The notes: generated by a model from the sequence alone, not told the origin. Counted from the stretch's first letter, positions 26,479 through 34,961 are shown. The stretch is 38,598 nt of DNA from Bacteroidales bacterium (GCA_021371875.1 JAJFVH010000213.1:1-38598); one strand, 5' to 3'. Program-made: numbers and translations.

Positions 26479-27297
26479 TTATTTTTTGAGGGAATATTTA
26501 ACTGATGCGATGGATACCAACCCAAGTATCGGGTGCAATTCACCATTCAGGTGAAAAGTAAAAGAGCCGAAATCACACATAAAGCCAATACAGGGTACCA
26601 AATAATCAGTATGATAGGCTCCGGCTTTAACTGTGAGGAAGTCAAGTATGGAATATTCGGCTCCTGTTGCTAAACGATAATTACTGCTTATTTCCTTGTC
26701 TGCCTGAATTAGAAAAACCAACTCCGGCGATAAAAAATATTCGCAACCTAAGCTAAAAATTGAAGGCAACTTTTTGACTGCATACGAGGTTTTAATATTG
26801 GATTGAAAAGGATTAAATGTTGAAAATCCAAGATGTAAGGCAGGAGTAAGGCTAACATTCAGCCCTATTTGAGGGAAAAAAGACCCAAAGTATTTGTCAG
26901 CCGACGCAAAGTATGCCGTTAAATAGTTAAGCTGAACTCCCATGGAGAACTTATTTGAAAAATTACGCGAGAAGCCTGCGCCAAGTAATATCTCATTGTA
27001 CAACGAATAACCGAAATAGGAAGCAGAGAGTCCCGTGTTGACTAAATCGGAGGGCAAAACAAAATTCAGGCTTTTGGTTGACAATTCAGCAAGTAAATAA
27101 CGATTTTCGTATTGAAAACCAAAAGTCATATCAGAAACATAACCGATATTTGCCGGATTACCGAATGCCCACCAATCCTTTGAATCAGCTACCGAAGCAT
27201 TTGCAATTGAAGCGGTCGAAGGAACAATCGGTGAAATTTGAGCTGAAATTACGGTGCATCCCAAAAACAAAAAGAAAATTATGATTAATCTTTTCAT
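26479..27297 (-). CDS. PorV/PorQ-like outer-membrane protein
   Basis: 272-residue protein with signal peptide (MKRLIIIFFLFLGCTVISAQ). The opening after cleavage, with WWAFGNPANIGYVSDMTFGFQYENRYLL, is the N-terminal pattern of FadL/PorV-like barrels of Bacteroidetes (ANPA-type motif followed by regular beta strands). It ends in VKYSLKK. Known relatives act in the type IX secretion system, but this short one cannot be placed there with confidence. First gene of a two-gene minus-strand operon with the helix-hairpin-helix barrel protein. Confidence 0.65.
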   Translation of the reverse strand: MKRLIIIFFLFLGCTVISAQISPIVPSTASIANASVADSKDWWAFGNPANIGYVSDMTFGFQYENRYLLAELSTKSLNFVLPSDLVNTGLSASYFGYSLYNEILLGAGFSRNFSNKFSMGVQLNYLTAYFASADKYFGSFFPQIGLNVSLTPALHLGFSTFNPFQSNIKTSYAVKKLPSIFSLGCEYFLSPELVFLIQADKEISSNYRLATGAEYSILDFLTVKAGAYHTDYLVPCIGFMCDFGSFTFHLNGELHPILGLVSIASVKYSLKK

Positions 27298-27517
27298 TTT
27301 ACATAAGATTTCAGGTACAAAAATTGTAAAATTGTAATTACAACATCTTTAAGTCGGTTCAAAAATATAAAAAATATTACAATGAACAACTTTAAACATA
27401 AAAAATATACAAGAATGTCTGTTTTCTATCCATTCAAAAAATATATTATTTGCTATAAAAAGCTGTCTTTGCTAAAATATAATTCAAAAATTATATAAAT
27501 TATTCGATTTTATTATA

Positions 27518-27525
27518 TATTTTTG
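27518..27525 (+). promoter_or_regulatory. -7 element of the 5-FCL gene
   Basis: TATTTTTG, 40 bp before ATG 27566, in a very AT-rich divergent spacer. No clear -33 box. Confidence 0.5.
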
Positions 27526-27565
27526 CACATAGTGAAATCAAGCATTTATTAATAAATATTTCTAC

Positions 27566-28162
27566 ATGGGTAAATTACAATCTATTTATTCGTTATTTAA
27601 AAGAAAAAAAAAAGAAGTTTTATCTGAAAAAAGTTTAATCCGGCAAAATATCTGGTACAAAAAACAACATATCTCAGAAAAAGAAAAAGAAATTGAAGCT
27701 GAGGAGGTCTTTGAAAAAATCGAATCGCTCCCTGAATTTCAGGCTGCTAATGCAGTGCTCGTGTATTGGTCGTTACCGGATGAACTTCCTACACACAATT
27801 TTATAATTAAATGGAGTAAGAAAAAGCAAATGTTACTTCCGGTAGTGAAAGAAGACGAGATGCTTATCAAATCGTTTTCAACAAAAGATGAATTGACTCA
27901 AGGAAGTCTGGGCATTTGGGAACCATCCGTTCAAAAAGAATATATTAACAAAATCGACCTTGTTATTGTTCCTGGTGTGGCTTTCGACAAAAACAAAAGC
28001 CGCCTGGGAAGAGGAAAAGGTTATTACGACAAATATTTTGTAAACAGGCACATCAAAAAAATAGGTATAGGCTTTGATTTTCAACTAATTGAAAAAGTTC
28101 CAACCGATTCTTACGATATTAAAATGGATAAAATAATTACCAGGTCTCATATAATTGAATAA
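27566..28162 (+). CDS. 5-formyltetrahydrofolate cyclo-ligase
   Basis: Converts 5-formyl-THF to 5,10-methenyl-THF with ATP, in the folate one-carbon cycle. The 198-residue protein carries the C-terminal family motif GRGKGYYD (148-155), preceded by DLVIVPGVAFDKNKSRLG. LPDELPTHNFI (about 70-80) is the substrate-side loop. The N terminus is about 15 residues longer than most relatives and very basic (LFKRKKKEVL). Monocistronic; it meets the epimerase gene tail to tail. Confidence 0.92.
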   Translation: MGKLQSIYSLFKRKKKEVLSEKSLIRQNIWYKKQHISEKEKEIEAEEVFEKIESLPEFQAANAVLVYWSLPDELPTHNFIIKWSKKKQMLLPVVKEDEMLIKSFSTKDELTQGSLGIWEPSVQKEYINKIDLVIVPGVAFDKNKSRLGRGKGYYDKYFVNRHIKKIGIGFDFQLIEKVPTDSYDIKMDKIITRSHIIE

Positions 28163-28175
28163 TTCATCCGATATT

Positions 28176-29162
28176 TTACCTGGTTTTCCCATTCTTTTTA
28201 AACCAGTCCAATGCCTCTGAAACAGCCTTATCAAGGGATTTCAGGGGCATTTCAAGTTCAGATTCCGCTTTTTGATTTTTATAATATTCCCGTACGGTAA
28301 GTTGGTTCAGATTCATGCTGCAAACTTCGGTTTTTACCCCGAACAATCTGACCAAATCGCCTGCTTTTCCGGCTATTTCCAATAAAAAATCAGGCAACAC
28401 AATTATTTTTTGGTCATATTCCCCTACCCTGCTTTGAATTTCGTAAAATTCCTTGAATGAAAGATTTGCTCCCGATGTCAGGTAACGTTCACCGTTTCGT
28501 CCACCCGTCAGCGCATTGCAAATAGCGGTCGCCACATCGCTCGCCGCCACAAAGTTTTTGCCACCATCAGGCGCAAACATCACCGGTTTATTATATCCCA
28601 TCAATATCAGTTTTCCCGAACTCGGTTTCGTGTCATAAGCTCCGATCATAAAAGTCGGGTTGATAATAATGACATGCCTTCCTGTTTTTTTCGATGCTTC
28701 CACAAAAAGTTTTTCTGCTTCCGCTTTGCTACGGGCATAAAACGAGTTGGAAAATGGAAATTGAATCGGGGCTCTTTCGTCCGATGGCTGGTCTTTCGTT
28801 CCGTAACCGATGGTATTCGCAGTGCTTACAAAAACCAACCGGCTGATATTTAACATATCTGCTACGTGTAGGATTTGTGCCGAACCATCTACATTTACTT
28901 TGCTGTAATCCTCGTAATGCAGTAAATCGGTTGCTGTAACAGCCGCTATATGAATAATGGCATCACAACCTTTGGCTGCCGTTTTCAGTGTTTCAGAGTT
29001 CGTAAAATCGCCCGAAGTCGTTTCCACTTTCGATAAATCGAAATGTATATTCCGTTTGTTACGGACAATAATTTTCACATCATTTCCCTTGTCAAGCAGT
29101 TGCATCACCACATGATGTCCTAGCAATCCATTTGCTCCGGTTACAAGTACTTTCATTTTCAT
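28176..29162 (-). CDS. NAD(P)-dependent epimerase/reductase (extended SDR)
   Basis: Extended short-chain dehydrogenase, 328 residues. N-terminal Rossmann motif TGANGLLG (about residues 8-15), the catalytic Ser in FVSTANT, and YARSK supplying Tyr and Lys. The overall pattern is of the dihydroflavonol-4-reductase/3-beta-HSD-like group rather than sugar epimerases. Substrate unknown. ATG two codons downstream (29156) is an equally good start. Separated from the upstream DoxX gene by a terminator, so transcribed on its own. Confidence 0.85.
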   Translation of the reverse strand: MKMKVLVTGANGLLGHHVVMQLLDKGNDVKIIVRNKRNIHFDLSKVETTSGDFTNSETLKTAAKGCDAIIHIAAVTATDLLHYEDYSKVNVDGSAQILHVADMLNISRLVFVSTANTIGYGTKDQPSDERAPIQFPFSNSFYARSKAEAEKLFVEASKKTGRHVIIINPTFMIGAYDTKPSSGKLILMGYNKPVMFAPDGGKNFVAASDVATAICNALTGGRNGERYLTSGANLSFKEFYEIQSRVGEYDQKIIVLPDFLLEIAGKAGDLVRLFGVKTEVCSMNLNQLTVREYYKNQKAESELEMPLKSLDKAVSEALDWFKKNGKTR

Positions 29163-29244
29163 TCCGTTTATTTTGTACTTTGCTTATTGCAAGCGGGTGC
29201 AAATTACGCAAATTTTTGCAAAATTATTATCAAATTGCTTATAT

Positions 29245-29284
29245 AAAAAACCGGCCTCGTTACGTATTGTAACAAAGCCGGTTT
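29245..29284 (-). terminator. Terminator of the pirin-doxX unit
   Basis: Minus strand: AAACCGGC and GCCGGTTT arms (29277-29284 and 29248-29255) with an inner GTTAC/GTAAC helix, then T6. Ends the doxX transcript. Confidence 0.85.
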
Positions 29285-29303
29285 AATACATGTTCAAAGA
29301 ATT

Positions 29304-29765
29304 TTATTTCAATTTTTTAGAAATCAGATTGTCAAAAGAATATTTACCGCTACCGCCAATTACGAGCGACAAAGCCAAACCGAGAACAAGAATAAAATAC
29401 TCGAATCCTTCGCCCGGCTGAACGCCATACCAGTTCATAAAAAACCCGTTATGGATATGCCCACCCATGACCATGGCGCCGGTCATCATAAGGAAAATGG
29501 AAAGCGCCATAAAACGGGTACCGGCTCCGAGAATTACGCCGATTGCTCCGACGAACTCAGCAAGAATTCCTAAAAATCCAAGAAAAACAGGCAATCCTAA
29601 ACTTTCGAAAAATCCCAAAGTGCCTGATATTCCGTAACCGCCAAACATACCGAGCGCTTTTTGCATACCATGCGGTAAAATAACAGCTCCCAATGCCAAA
29701 CGGGACACCAATAAAGGCCATGCCTGCGTGTCTGTTGCAAAAAATTTTTTAACAAGTGCATTCAT
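29304..29765 (-). CDS. DoxX family membrane protein
   Basis: 153-residue inner-membrane protein with about four transmembrane helices. RLALGAVILPHGMQKALGMFGGYGISGTLGFFESLGLP-type sequence at about residues 21-60 is the DoxX/DoxD-like signature, and GILAEFVGAIGVILGAGTR follows. Members are often found with oxidative-stress or quinone-linked genes. It lies 57 bp downstream of the pirin gene, a recurrent pairing, and shares a terminator, so the two probably form one transcript. Confidence 0.88.
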   Translation of the reverse strand: MNALVKKFFATDTQAWPLLVSRLALGAVILPHGMQKALGMFGGYGISGTLGFFESLGLPVFLGFLGILAEFVGAIGVILGAGTRFMALSIFLMMTGAMVMGGHIHNGFFMNWYGVQPGEGFEYFILVLGLALSLVIGGSGKYSFDNLISKKLK

Positions 29766-29821
29766 AATTTGATTTTTTTGTAGTTTGTTGATTTATATAT
29801 GTTTTTTTCTACTGTGTTTTT

Positions 29822-30532
29822 TCAATTCATTGGCACTTCCATCAGCAATAATTTAACTTGTGAATCCGCTTTAATTTCAATCTCGGCAATTTCGCTGATT
29901 CCCATTCCGTCACGACGTTTCAGTTCTTTTCCGGCAATAGTTATATCCCCCTCGATTACAAATGCGTAAACCCCCGAGTTTGGATTTTTCAATGTGTATT
30001 TTCCTTCCCAGCCTTCGTTTAAATCGCCGAGATAAAACCAGGCTTGCTGATGAATCCATACACCCTGATCATCGGAATTTGGCGACAGAATCTGATACAA
30101 TTCATTAGGTTTTTCCAAATCCGCCAGCGAAATTTGTTCATAGCGGGGGGTAACATTCTTTTTGTTCGGGAAAACCCATATTTGAAGCAATTCCAATTCT
30201 TTATCTTTGTTTGGGTTGTATTCACTGTGGAAAATACCCGTTCCGGCGCTCATTACCTGCACTTCGCCCGAGTTGATAATTCCTTTATTGCCCATGCTAT
30301 CCTGATGTTCTACGGCTCCTTTCAAAGGGATGGTAATTATTTCCATATTGTCGTGCGGATGTTTTCCGAATCCTTCGCCGCCTGCAATCCAGTCGTCGTT
30401 GAGCACACGTAATGAACCGAAATGAACCCGTTCGGGATTATAATAATTGGCAAAACTAAAGGTGTGATGCGTATTCAGCCAACCATGATTGGCGTGTCCG
30501 CGTGTTTCTGCTTTATGAATAATTGTTTTCAT
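29822..30532 (-). CDS. Pirin family protein
   Basis: Bicupin of 236 residues. The metal site is intact: His58 and His60 in FGKHPHDNMEIIT, His102 and Glu104 in GTGIFHSEYNP, the same spacing as the iron ligands of human pirin. Bacterial members include quercetinase-active proteins, but the activity here cannot be read from sequence. Upstream leader holds an 8-bp inverted repeat. Followed by doxX; the AraC-type regulator is encoded just upstream on the same strand. Confidence 0.93.
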   Translation of the reverse strand: MKTIIHKAETRGHANHGWLNTHHTFSFANYYNPERVHFGSLRVLNDDWIAGGEGFGKHPHDNMEIITIPLKGAVEHQDSMGNKGIINSGEVQVMSAGTGIFHSEYNPNKDKELELLQIWVFPNKKNVTPRYEQISLADLEKPNELYQILSPNSDDQGVWIHQQAWFYLGDLNEGWEGKYTLKNPNSGVYAFVIEGDITIAGKELKRRDGMGISEIAEIEIKADSQVKLLLMEVPMN

Positions 30533-30548
30533 TTATATGTATTTTTTA

Positions 30549-30597
30549 GTGTGAAACTTATTGATAGTTTTTTTATCGATTTCACACGGCAAAGATA
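30549..30597 (-). promoter_or_regulatory. -7 element and operator-like inverted repeat of the pirin gene
   Basis: TATCTTTG on the minus strand (30590-30597) lies about 60 bp upstream of the ATG. Immediately downstream is the perfect inverted repeat GTGTGAAA / TTTCACAC (30549-30556 and 30580-30587), with further weak pairing inside. Its place over the start site and leader suits an operator or a leader hairpin. Confidence 0.55.
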
Positions 30598-30649
30598 CGG
30601 CGCTAAAATGCGTCGGAAAGTAATGAAATCGGGTTTAGAATTGCAAAAA

Positions 30650-31540
30650 TCAGGACTGGCGGATAGAAATTCTAAATTCTGAGGGAGTTAAACCGGTAGT
30701 TTTCTTAAAAAAATTATTAAAATGAGCCGATTCATCGAACCCCAATTCGTATGTTAATTCCTTGTTACTTATATTAGTGAACAGCAACGAACGTTTGGCC
30801 TCAGTAATCAGTTTGCTTTGAATATGGTCTTTTGCCGATTTGCCGGTGATGTTTTTCACGGTTTTATTCAGATAATCGGCTGTAACGGCTAATTTGTCGG
30901 CATAATCCGAGACTTTGTGAAGCGTGGCATAATGCTTATTGAGCAATTGTTTAAATGCGTGCAAAATATGGTTGCTCGTTTCCAGTAATTGCGGATTGTT
31001 GGTTTTATTGAGCGAACAATGGTTGTTGCTCTGTATCAGAAATAATTTTACCAACGAACCGATAGCTTCGAGCGTATAACTTTCGAGCGAGGATGAAAAA
31101 AACTCCATTTGCGATAAAATATTCAAATAAACAGGCATTTGTTTATCATTAATGGATAATGGCGGCGATTGTCCGTAATCGTTGAACAAATAAATATCGT
31201 TGATTAATTTGTCGGGGATGGAATTGGCAATCAGAAATTCTTCGGTAAAAATTATCACCCAGCCTCTGGGCTCTTCGCTCAGTTTCACCTGATGCATTTG
31301 GTCGGGAAGAATGAAATAGATGCTGTTGTCTTCTATCTGATATTCGGTAAAATCCACAAAATGCACCCCTTGGCCCTGTTCGAAAAAAATAATCGTATAG
31401 TAATCGTGCCGATGCGGCGAATCGGGTTCGCCATGACTTTTTCGGTACAAATCCTTAACGGGTTTGAGCGCAAACATCGTATCGTTTCCGGCGCTTTCGG
31501 CAAAACTATAAGTTCTTATGTCTTTGTGGAGCGTATTCAT
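30650..31540 (-). CDS. AraC family transcriptional regulator
   Basis: 296 residues with an N-terminal cupin-type sensing domain (SPHRHDYYTIIFFEQGQGVHFVDFTEY at about residues 41-67) and a C-terminal AraC double helix-turn-helix (about 200-296). The second HTH has the classic LTYELGFDESAHFNNFFKKTTGLTPSEFR pattern. It ends about 120 bp before the pirin gene and may control pirin-doxX. A TATTTTTG on the minus strand at 31546-31553 is almost adjacent to the ATG, so the transcript could be nearly leaderless. Confidence 0.92.
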   Translation of the reverse strand: MNTLHKDIRTYSFAESAGNDTMFALKPVKDLYRKSHGEPDSPHRHDYYTIIFFEQGQGVHFVDFTEYQIEDNSIYFILPDQMHQVKLSEEPRGWVIIFTEEFLIANSIPDKLINDIYLFNDYGQSPPLSINDKQMPVYLNILSQMEFFSSSLESYTLEAIGSLVKLFLIQSNNHCSLNKTNNPQLLETSNHILHAFKQLLNKHYATLHKVSDYADKLAVTADYLNKTVKNITGKSAKDHIQSKLITEAKRSLLFTNISNKELTYELGFDESAHFNNFFKKTTGLTPSEFRISIRQS

Positions 31541-31656
31541 TGATACAAAAATAGATTATTTTTTCCTGCTTTGTATAGAAAACAACTTTCGATAGTAAAA
31601 TTGTTTTAATTTGATTATTTTTTTCTGCTAAAATGTTTTCATTTTAAGTTTAATCT

Positions 31657-31664
31657 TATCTTTG
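31657..31664 (+). promoter_or_regulatory. -7 element of the SDR gene
   Basis: TATCTTTG, 22 bp before ATG 31687. The -33 region has only TGTTTTC at the expected distance. Confidence 0.6.
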
Positions 31665-31686
31665 CAAATAAAAAATCATAGTAAAA

Positions 31687-32508
31687 ATGAATCCTCAAAT
31701 TATTCTTTTAACAGGTGCCAGCGCCGGAATAGGTAAAGCCACTGCCGAACTCCTTATGGAAAATGGCGTCATCGTTTACGGGGCTTCCCGCCGTGGTTGC
31801 GAGCCGCGCAAAGCTGTAAACGGACCGGGTGAAATTATTCCCGTGATAATGGACGTTAACAACGAAAAGGAAATTGCAGCTGTAGTTGAACGTATTATCA
31901 ACGAAAAAGGGCGGTTGGATGTATTGATTTCAAATGCCGGAAACGGAATAGCCGGTTCGATTGAAGACACCTCCGTTGAAGAAGCACGTTATCAGTTCGA
32001 AACCAATTTTTTCGGCGTTTTCAAAACAATTCAGGCATGTCTTCCTGTTTTCCGTTCGCAAGGTTACGGCAAAATAATTGCCATTTCGTCGGTTGCTGGT
32101 ATTATTCCTATTCCTTTTCAGGCACTTTACTCTTCCGTTAAGGCTGCATTGCTTATTTTTATGAATGCACTTTCGCTCGAAGTGAAACCATTCGGCATTC
32201 AATGCTGCACTATACTTCCCGGCGATACAAAAACCGAATTTACGGCTGCACGAAAATATAGCCTTGCTTCCCAATCGCCCGATTCGGTTTATTATAAAAA
32301 AATGAAATCGTCGGTGGGTAAAATGGAGAAAGACGAACAAAACGGCATGGATCCTGCTGATGTAGCTAAAGTCATAGTAGCCCAGGTTATGAATAAACGC
32401 GTGCATACATTTTACGTAACGGGATTTCAATATCAGCTTATATACCATCTTTTTAATATACTTCCAACTGATTTAAGATTATGGATTATAGGTAAACTTT
32501 ACGCATAG
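31687..32508 (+). CDS. Short-chain dehydrogenase/reductase (classical SDR)
   Basis: 273-residue oxidoreductase. TGASAGIG (residues 9-16) binds the cofactor, NAGNG follows strand 4, and the catalytic Ser and YSSVK (Tyr-x-x-x-Lys) lie at about residues 134-155 in ISSVAGIIPIPFQALYSSVKAA. A basic pair after strand 2 (ASRRG) suggests NADPH. Substrate unknown. Transcribed divergently from the AraC regulator, about 150 bp away, so it is a possible target of it. Confidence 0.9.
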   Translation: MNPQIILLTGASAGIGKATAELLMENGVIVYGASRRGCEPRKAVNGPGEIIPVIMDVNNEKEIAAVVERIINEKGRLDVLISNAGNGIAGSIEDTSVEEARYQFETNFFGVFKTIQACLPVFRSQGYGKIIAISSVAGIIPIPFQALYSSVKAALLIFMNALSLEVKPFGIQCCTILPGDTKTEFTAARKYSLASQSPDSVYYKKMKSSVGKMEKDEQNGMDPADVAKVIVAQVMNKRVHTFYVTGFQYQLIYHLFNILPTDLRLWIIGKLYA

Positions 32509-33083
32509 TTTTAGTCGAAAAACAGGAAAGAGGACATATCAAAAGCAAGAAGAACGCAAACTACGCGAACCAACCAACGGTCAGCGTAGCTAAATTTGCA
32601 TTCAAAAAACTCTTTTGATACAACCTCTTTTTTTATACCTGCTATTCATACCCTATCAATAAATTGTTGAAAACTGTTGATAAATCACTGAAACAAATAT
32701 TGAAACTTGATTTGGTAAACCCGAAAACTATCTCCTTATACCACTTGTTTTGATACTGACAAATTAATTAGCCTGTTTTTTATATCTACTTTTTAACCCC
32801 TTTTATACGGTTATGAGCATAGCGTTCGAAGAAAAGTTTCTAACTTTGCAGCTATTAACAGGATGTTGATAAAGTTAGTATTTTATTTATTTACAGTAAA
32901 AATCCAATATTATTTTTGTTGAAAGTTTATACTTAAAATTTAATAACGGATTATACAATATTTTTTAAATATTTTTATCAACCTTATCAACATCCTATTA
33001 TTATCTTTAAAAAAAGTTTTTTATAAAAAATAAAAAGAATAATTATAATGTTTTGTTTGAAAAACATCAAATTTTTAAACCGA
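32509..33083. other. AT-rich spacer with DnaA-box-like nonamers (possible oriC or nadA leader)
   Basis: No gene. TGTTGATAA at 32675-32683 and 32864-32872 and TTATCAACA at 32984-32992 each differ by one base from the DnaA box TTATCCACA or its complement. TTATCAACC lies at 32975-32983, and TTGTTGAAAA precedes the first box. AGGATGTTGATAAAGTT (32860-32876) is matched by an inverted copy (32980-32996, one difference), able to form a large stem-loop. TAACTTTG (32841-32848) could be a -7 element giving nadA a leader of about 230 nt. Confidence 0.5.
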
Positions 33084-34013
33084 ATGAATAAATCAGAACT
33101 TATATCGGAAATTAACCGAATCAAAAAAGAAAAAAATGCCGTCATCATGGCTCATTACTACCAAACGGGCGACATACAGGATATAGCCGATCATGTGGGC
33201 GATAGCCTGGCATTGGCACAATGGGCTGCCAAAACCGATGCCGATATTATTGTACTTTGCGGTGTGCATTTTATGGGCGAAACAGCCAAAATTCTTTCAC
33301 CCGGAAAAAAAGTACTTATTCCCGACCTCAATGCCGGTTGCTCGTTGGCCGACAGCTGCCCTGCGGACGCGTTTGAGGTGTTTACAAAGGCTCACCCCGA
33401 CCATACTGTTATTTCGTATGTAAATACCACAGCGGCCGTAAAAGCGCTTACCGATGTGGTGGTCACTTCCACTAACGCCAAGAAAATAGTGGATTCATTT
33501 CCCAAAGATGCGAAATTAATTTTCGGACCGGACCGGAATCTGGGAAATTATATCAACAGTGTGACGGGTCGTTCCATGTTACTATGGGACGGAGCATGCC
33601 ATGTACACGAGCAATTCTCTGTTGAAAAACTGGTGAAATTAAAAGCGGAACATCCGAATGCTTTAATAATAGCTCATCCTGAGTGTAAAGGACCGGTATT
33701 AAAGATGGCCGATTTTATAGGAAGTACACAGGCGCTGTTGAATTATACAATCAATTCGGATGCAACATCATTTTTAGTGGCTACCGAATCAGGAATATTG
33801 CATGAAATGCAAAAACAAAATCCCGGTAAAGAATTCATTCCCGTTCCGCCAAACGATAGCACCTGCGCCTGCAACGAATGCAATTTTATGCGCCTGAATA
33901 CGCTCGAAAAACTGTATAACTGCCTGAAAAACGAAACTCCTGAAATATTAATTGATGAAGAAATAAGAGTAAAAGCAGTAAAACCGATATTGAGAATGCT
34001 GGAAATGAGCTAA
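33084..34013 (+). CDS. nadA: Quinolinate synthase NadA
   Basis: Condenses iminoaspartate with dihydroxyacetone phosphate to quinolinate in NAD synthesis. 309 residues from ATG 33084. The upstream ATG at 33048 adds twelve residues that are not family-like, but it cannot be excluded. Motifs: [20 protein letters not shown] at about 24-43, [15 protein letters not shown] with the first cluster Cys, [16 protein letters not shown] with the second, and CACNECNFM near the C terminus for the third ligand of the [4Fe-4S] cluster. nadB and nadC are not in the window. Confidence 0.95.
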   Translation: MNKSELISEINRIKKEKNAVIMAHYYQTGDIQDIADHVGDSLALAQWAAKTDADIIVLCGVHFMGETAKILSPGKKVLIPDLNAGCSLADSCPADAFEVFTKAHPDHTVISYVNTTAAVKALTDVVVTSTNAKKIVDSFPKDAKLIFGPDRNLGNYINSVTGRSMLLWDGACHVHEQFSVEKLVKLKAEHPNALIIAHPECKGPVLKMADFIGSTQALLNYTINSDATSFLVATESGILHEMQKQNPGKEFIPVPPNDSTCACNECNFMRLNTLEKLYNCLKNETPEILIDEEIRVKAVKPILRMLEMS

Positions 34014-34027
34014 AGACTATTAAAGTA

Positions 34028-34296
34028 ATATGACTATCCGCAATGTGTCCTAATTTATATTATGGTGCTTCCGTCAGGCCGGAATGTACCAGCTGCACCT
34101 CTGATTTTATGGTCTTAACTATTTCTACAAAGATTATCGGGACTCTGTCCCTTTTATGAGGAACCAACTTTATAGTATTTGCTTAAGGTACGGAGTACCG
34201 TTACTATTTGTAGTCCGGAACAAACGAATAAACCTAAGGTGCAAAGCACCGGAATATATATTTTAAAGTTTAAAGAGCTTTTGTGGATTATCATAT
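34028..34296. mobile_element. MITE/REPIN-like element, complete copy 2
   Basis: 269-bp non-coding element with imperfect terminal inverted repeats: ATATGACTATCCGCAA (34028-34043) against TTGTGGATTATCATAT (34281-34296), 13 of 16 matching. AAAGTA flanks both ends exactly (34022-34027, 34297-34302), as a target-site duplication would. Internal parts: GGGAC-TCT-GTCCC (34139-34151), GGTACGGAGTACCG (34187-34200), CTATTTGTAG (34204-34213) and GGTGCAAAGCACCG (34238-34251). It is homologous in reverse orientation to 1-205 and lies between nadA and its likely terminator. Confidence 0.8.
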
Positions 34297-34308
34297 AAAG
34301 TAAATAGT

Positions 34309-34354
34309 AAAAATACCGGTTAGAATGAGTTATTCATTTTAGTCGGTATTTTTT
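34309..34354. terminator. Terminator, probably of nadA
   Basis: Left arm 34311-34328 and right arm 34333-34351 pair as AAATACCG...AATGA with wobble pairs inside, flanked by A and T runs. It sits just beyond the MITE-like element and before the sigma-factor gene. Confidence 0.75.
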
Positions 34355-34444
34355 ATGTGGAAAAATAATTATTTTCGTAGAATATTGTGATATTTCAAAA
34401 TAGGTTGCGAATAATAAATTAAAAGAAAAATTTTCTTGATAATA

Positions 34445-34957
34445 ATGGAAGATCAGATTGATAGAAAAGAGTTCGTAAAACTTATTCAAATGAATAAGGG
34501 GATTGTATATAAAATATGCAATTCGTATTGTCGTAATAAACACGACCGGGAAGATTTAGCCCAGGAAATTGTATATCAACTGTGGATATCCGGTCATACT
34601 TTTAATGATGATTTTAAATTTTCAACATGGATGTATAGGGTTGCTTTGAATGTAGCTATTTCTTTTTACAGGAAAAATAAAAGTACACAGGCATTGGTTT
34701 CATTTACTGATAATATTATAGATATTGAAGATATAAGCGATGATTTTGAAACGGAATATGAACAAAATAGAAAGCAATTATTATATTTTATTCACGAACT
34801 GAATGAATTTGATAAAGCATTGATGATTCTTTTTTTAGAAGCAAAAAACTATAAAGAAATTGCTGAAATTTTAGGTATAACAGAAACTAATGTTGCAACT
34901 AAGATTAGCCGCGTCAAAGACAAATTGAAACAACGAATTTTAACTGCTAATAAGTAA
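34445..34957 (+). CDS. ECF-type RNA polymerase sigma factor
   Basis: 170 residues from ATG 34445 (a TTG at 34436 is possible). Region 2 spans about residues 15-80, with DREDLAQEIVYQLWISGHTF and FSTWMYRVALNVAISFYRK, the usual core-binding and -10-recognition pattern. Region 4 covers about 115-165, with LIMFLEAKNYKEIAEILGITETNVATKISRVKDKL-like sequence as its helix-turn-helix. Followed four bases later by a membrane protein gene, probably its partner. The gene is more AT-rich than the metabolic genes to the left. Confidence 0.93.
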   Translation: MEDQIDRKEFVKLIQMNKGIVYKICNSYCRNKHDREDLAQEIVYQLWISGHTFNDDFKFSTWMYRVALNVAISFYRKNKSTQALVSFTDNIIDIEDISDDFETEYEQNRKQLLYFIHELNEFDKALMILFLEAKNYKEIAEILGITETNVATKISRVKDKLKQRILTANK

Positions 34958-34961
34958 AAAA

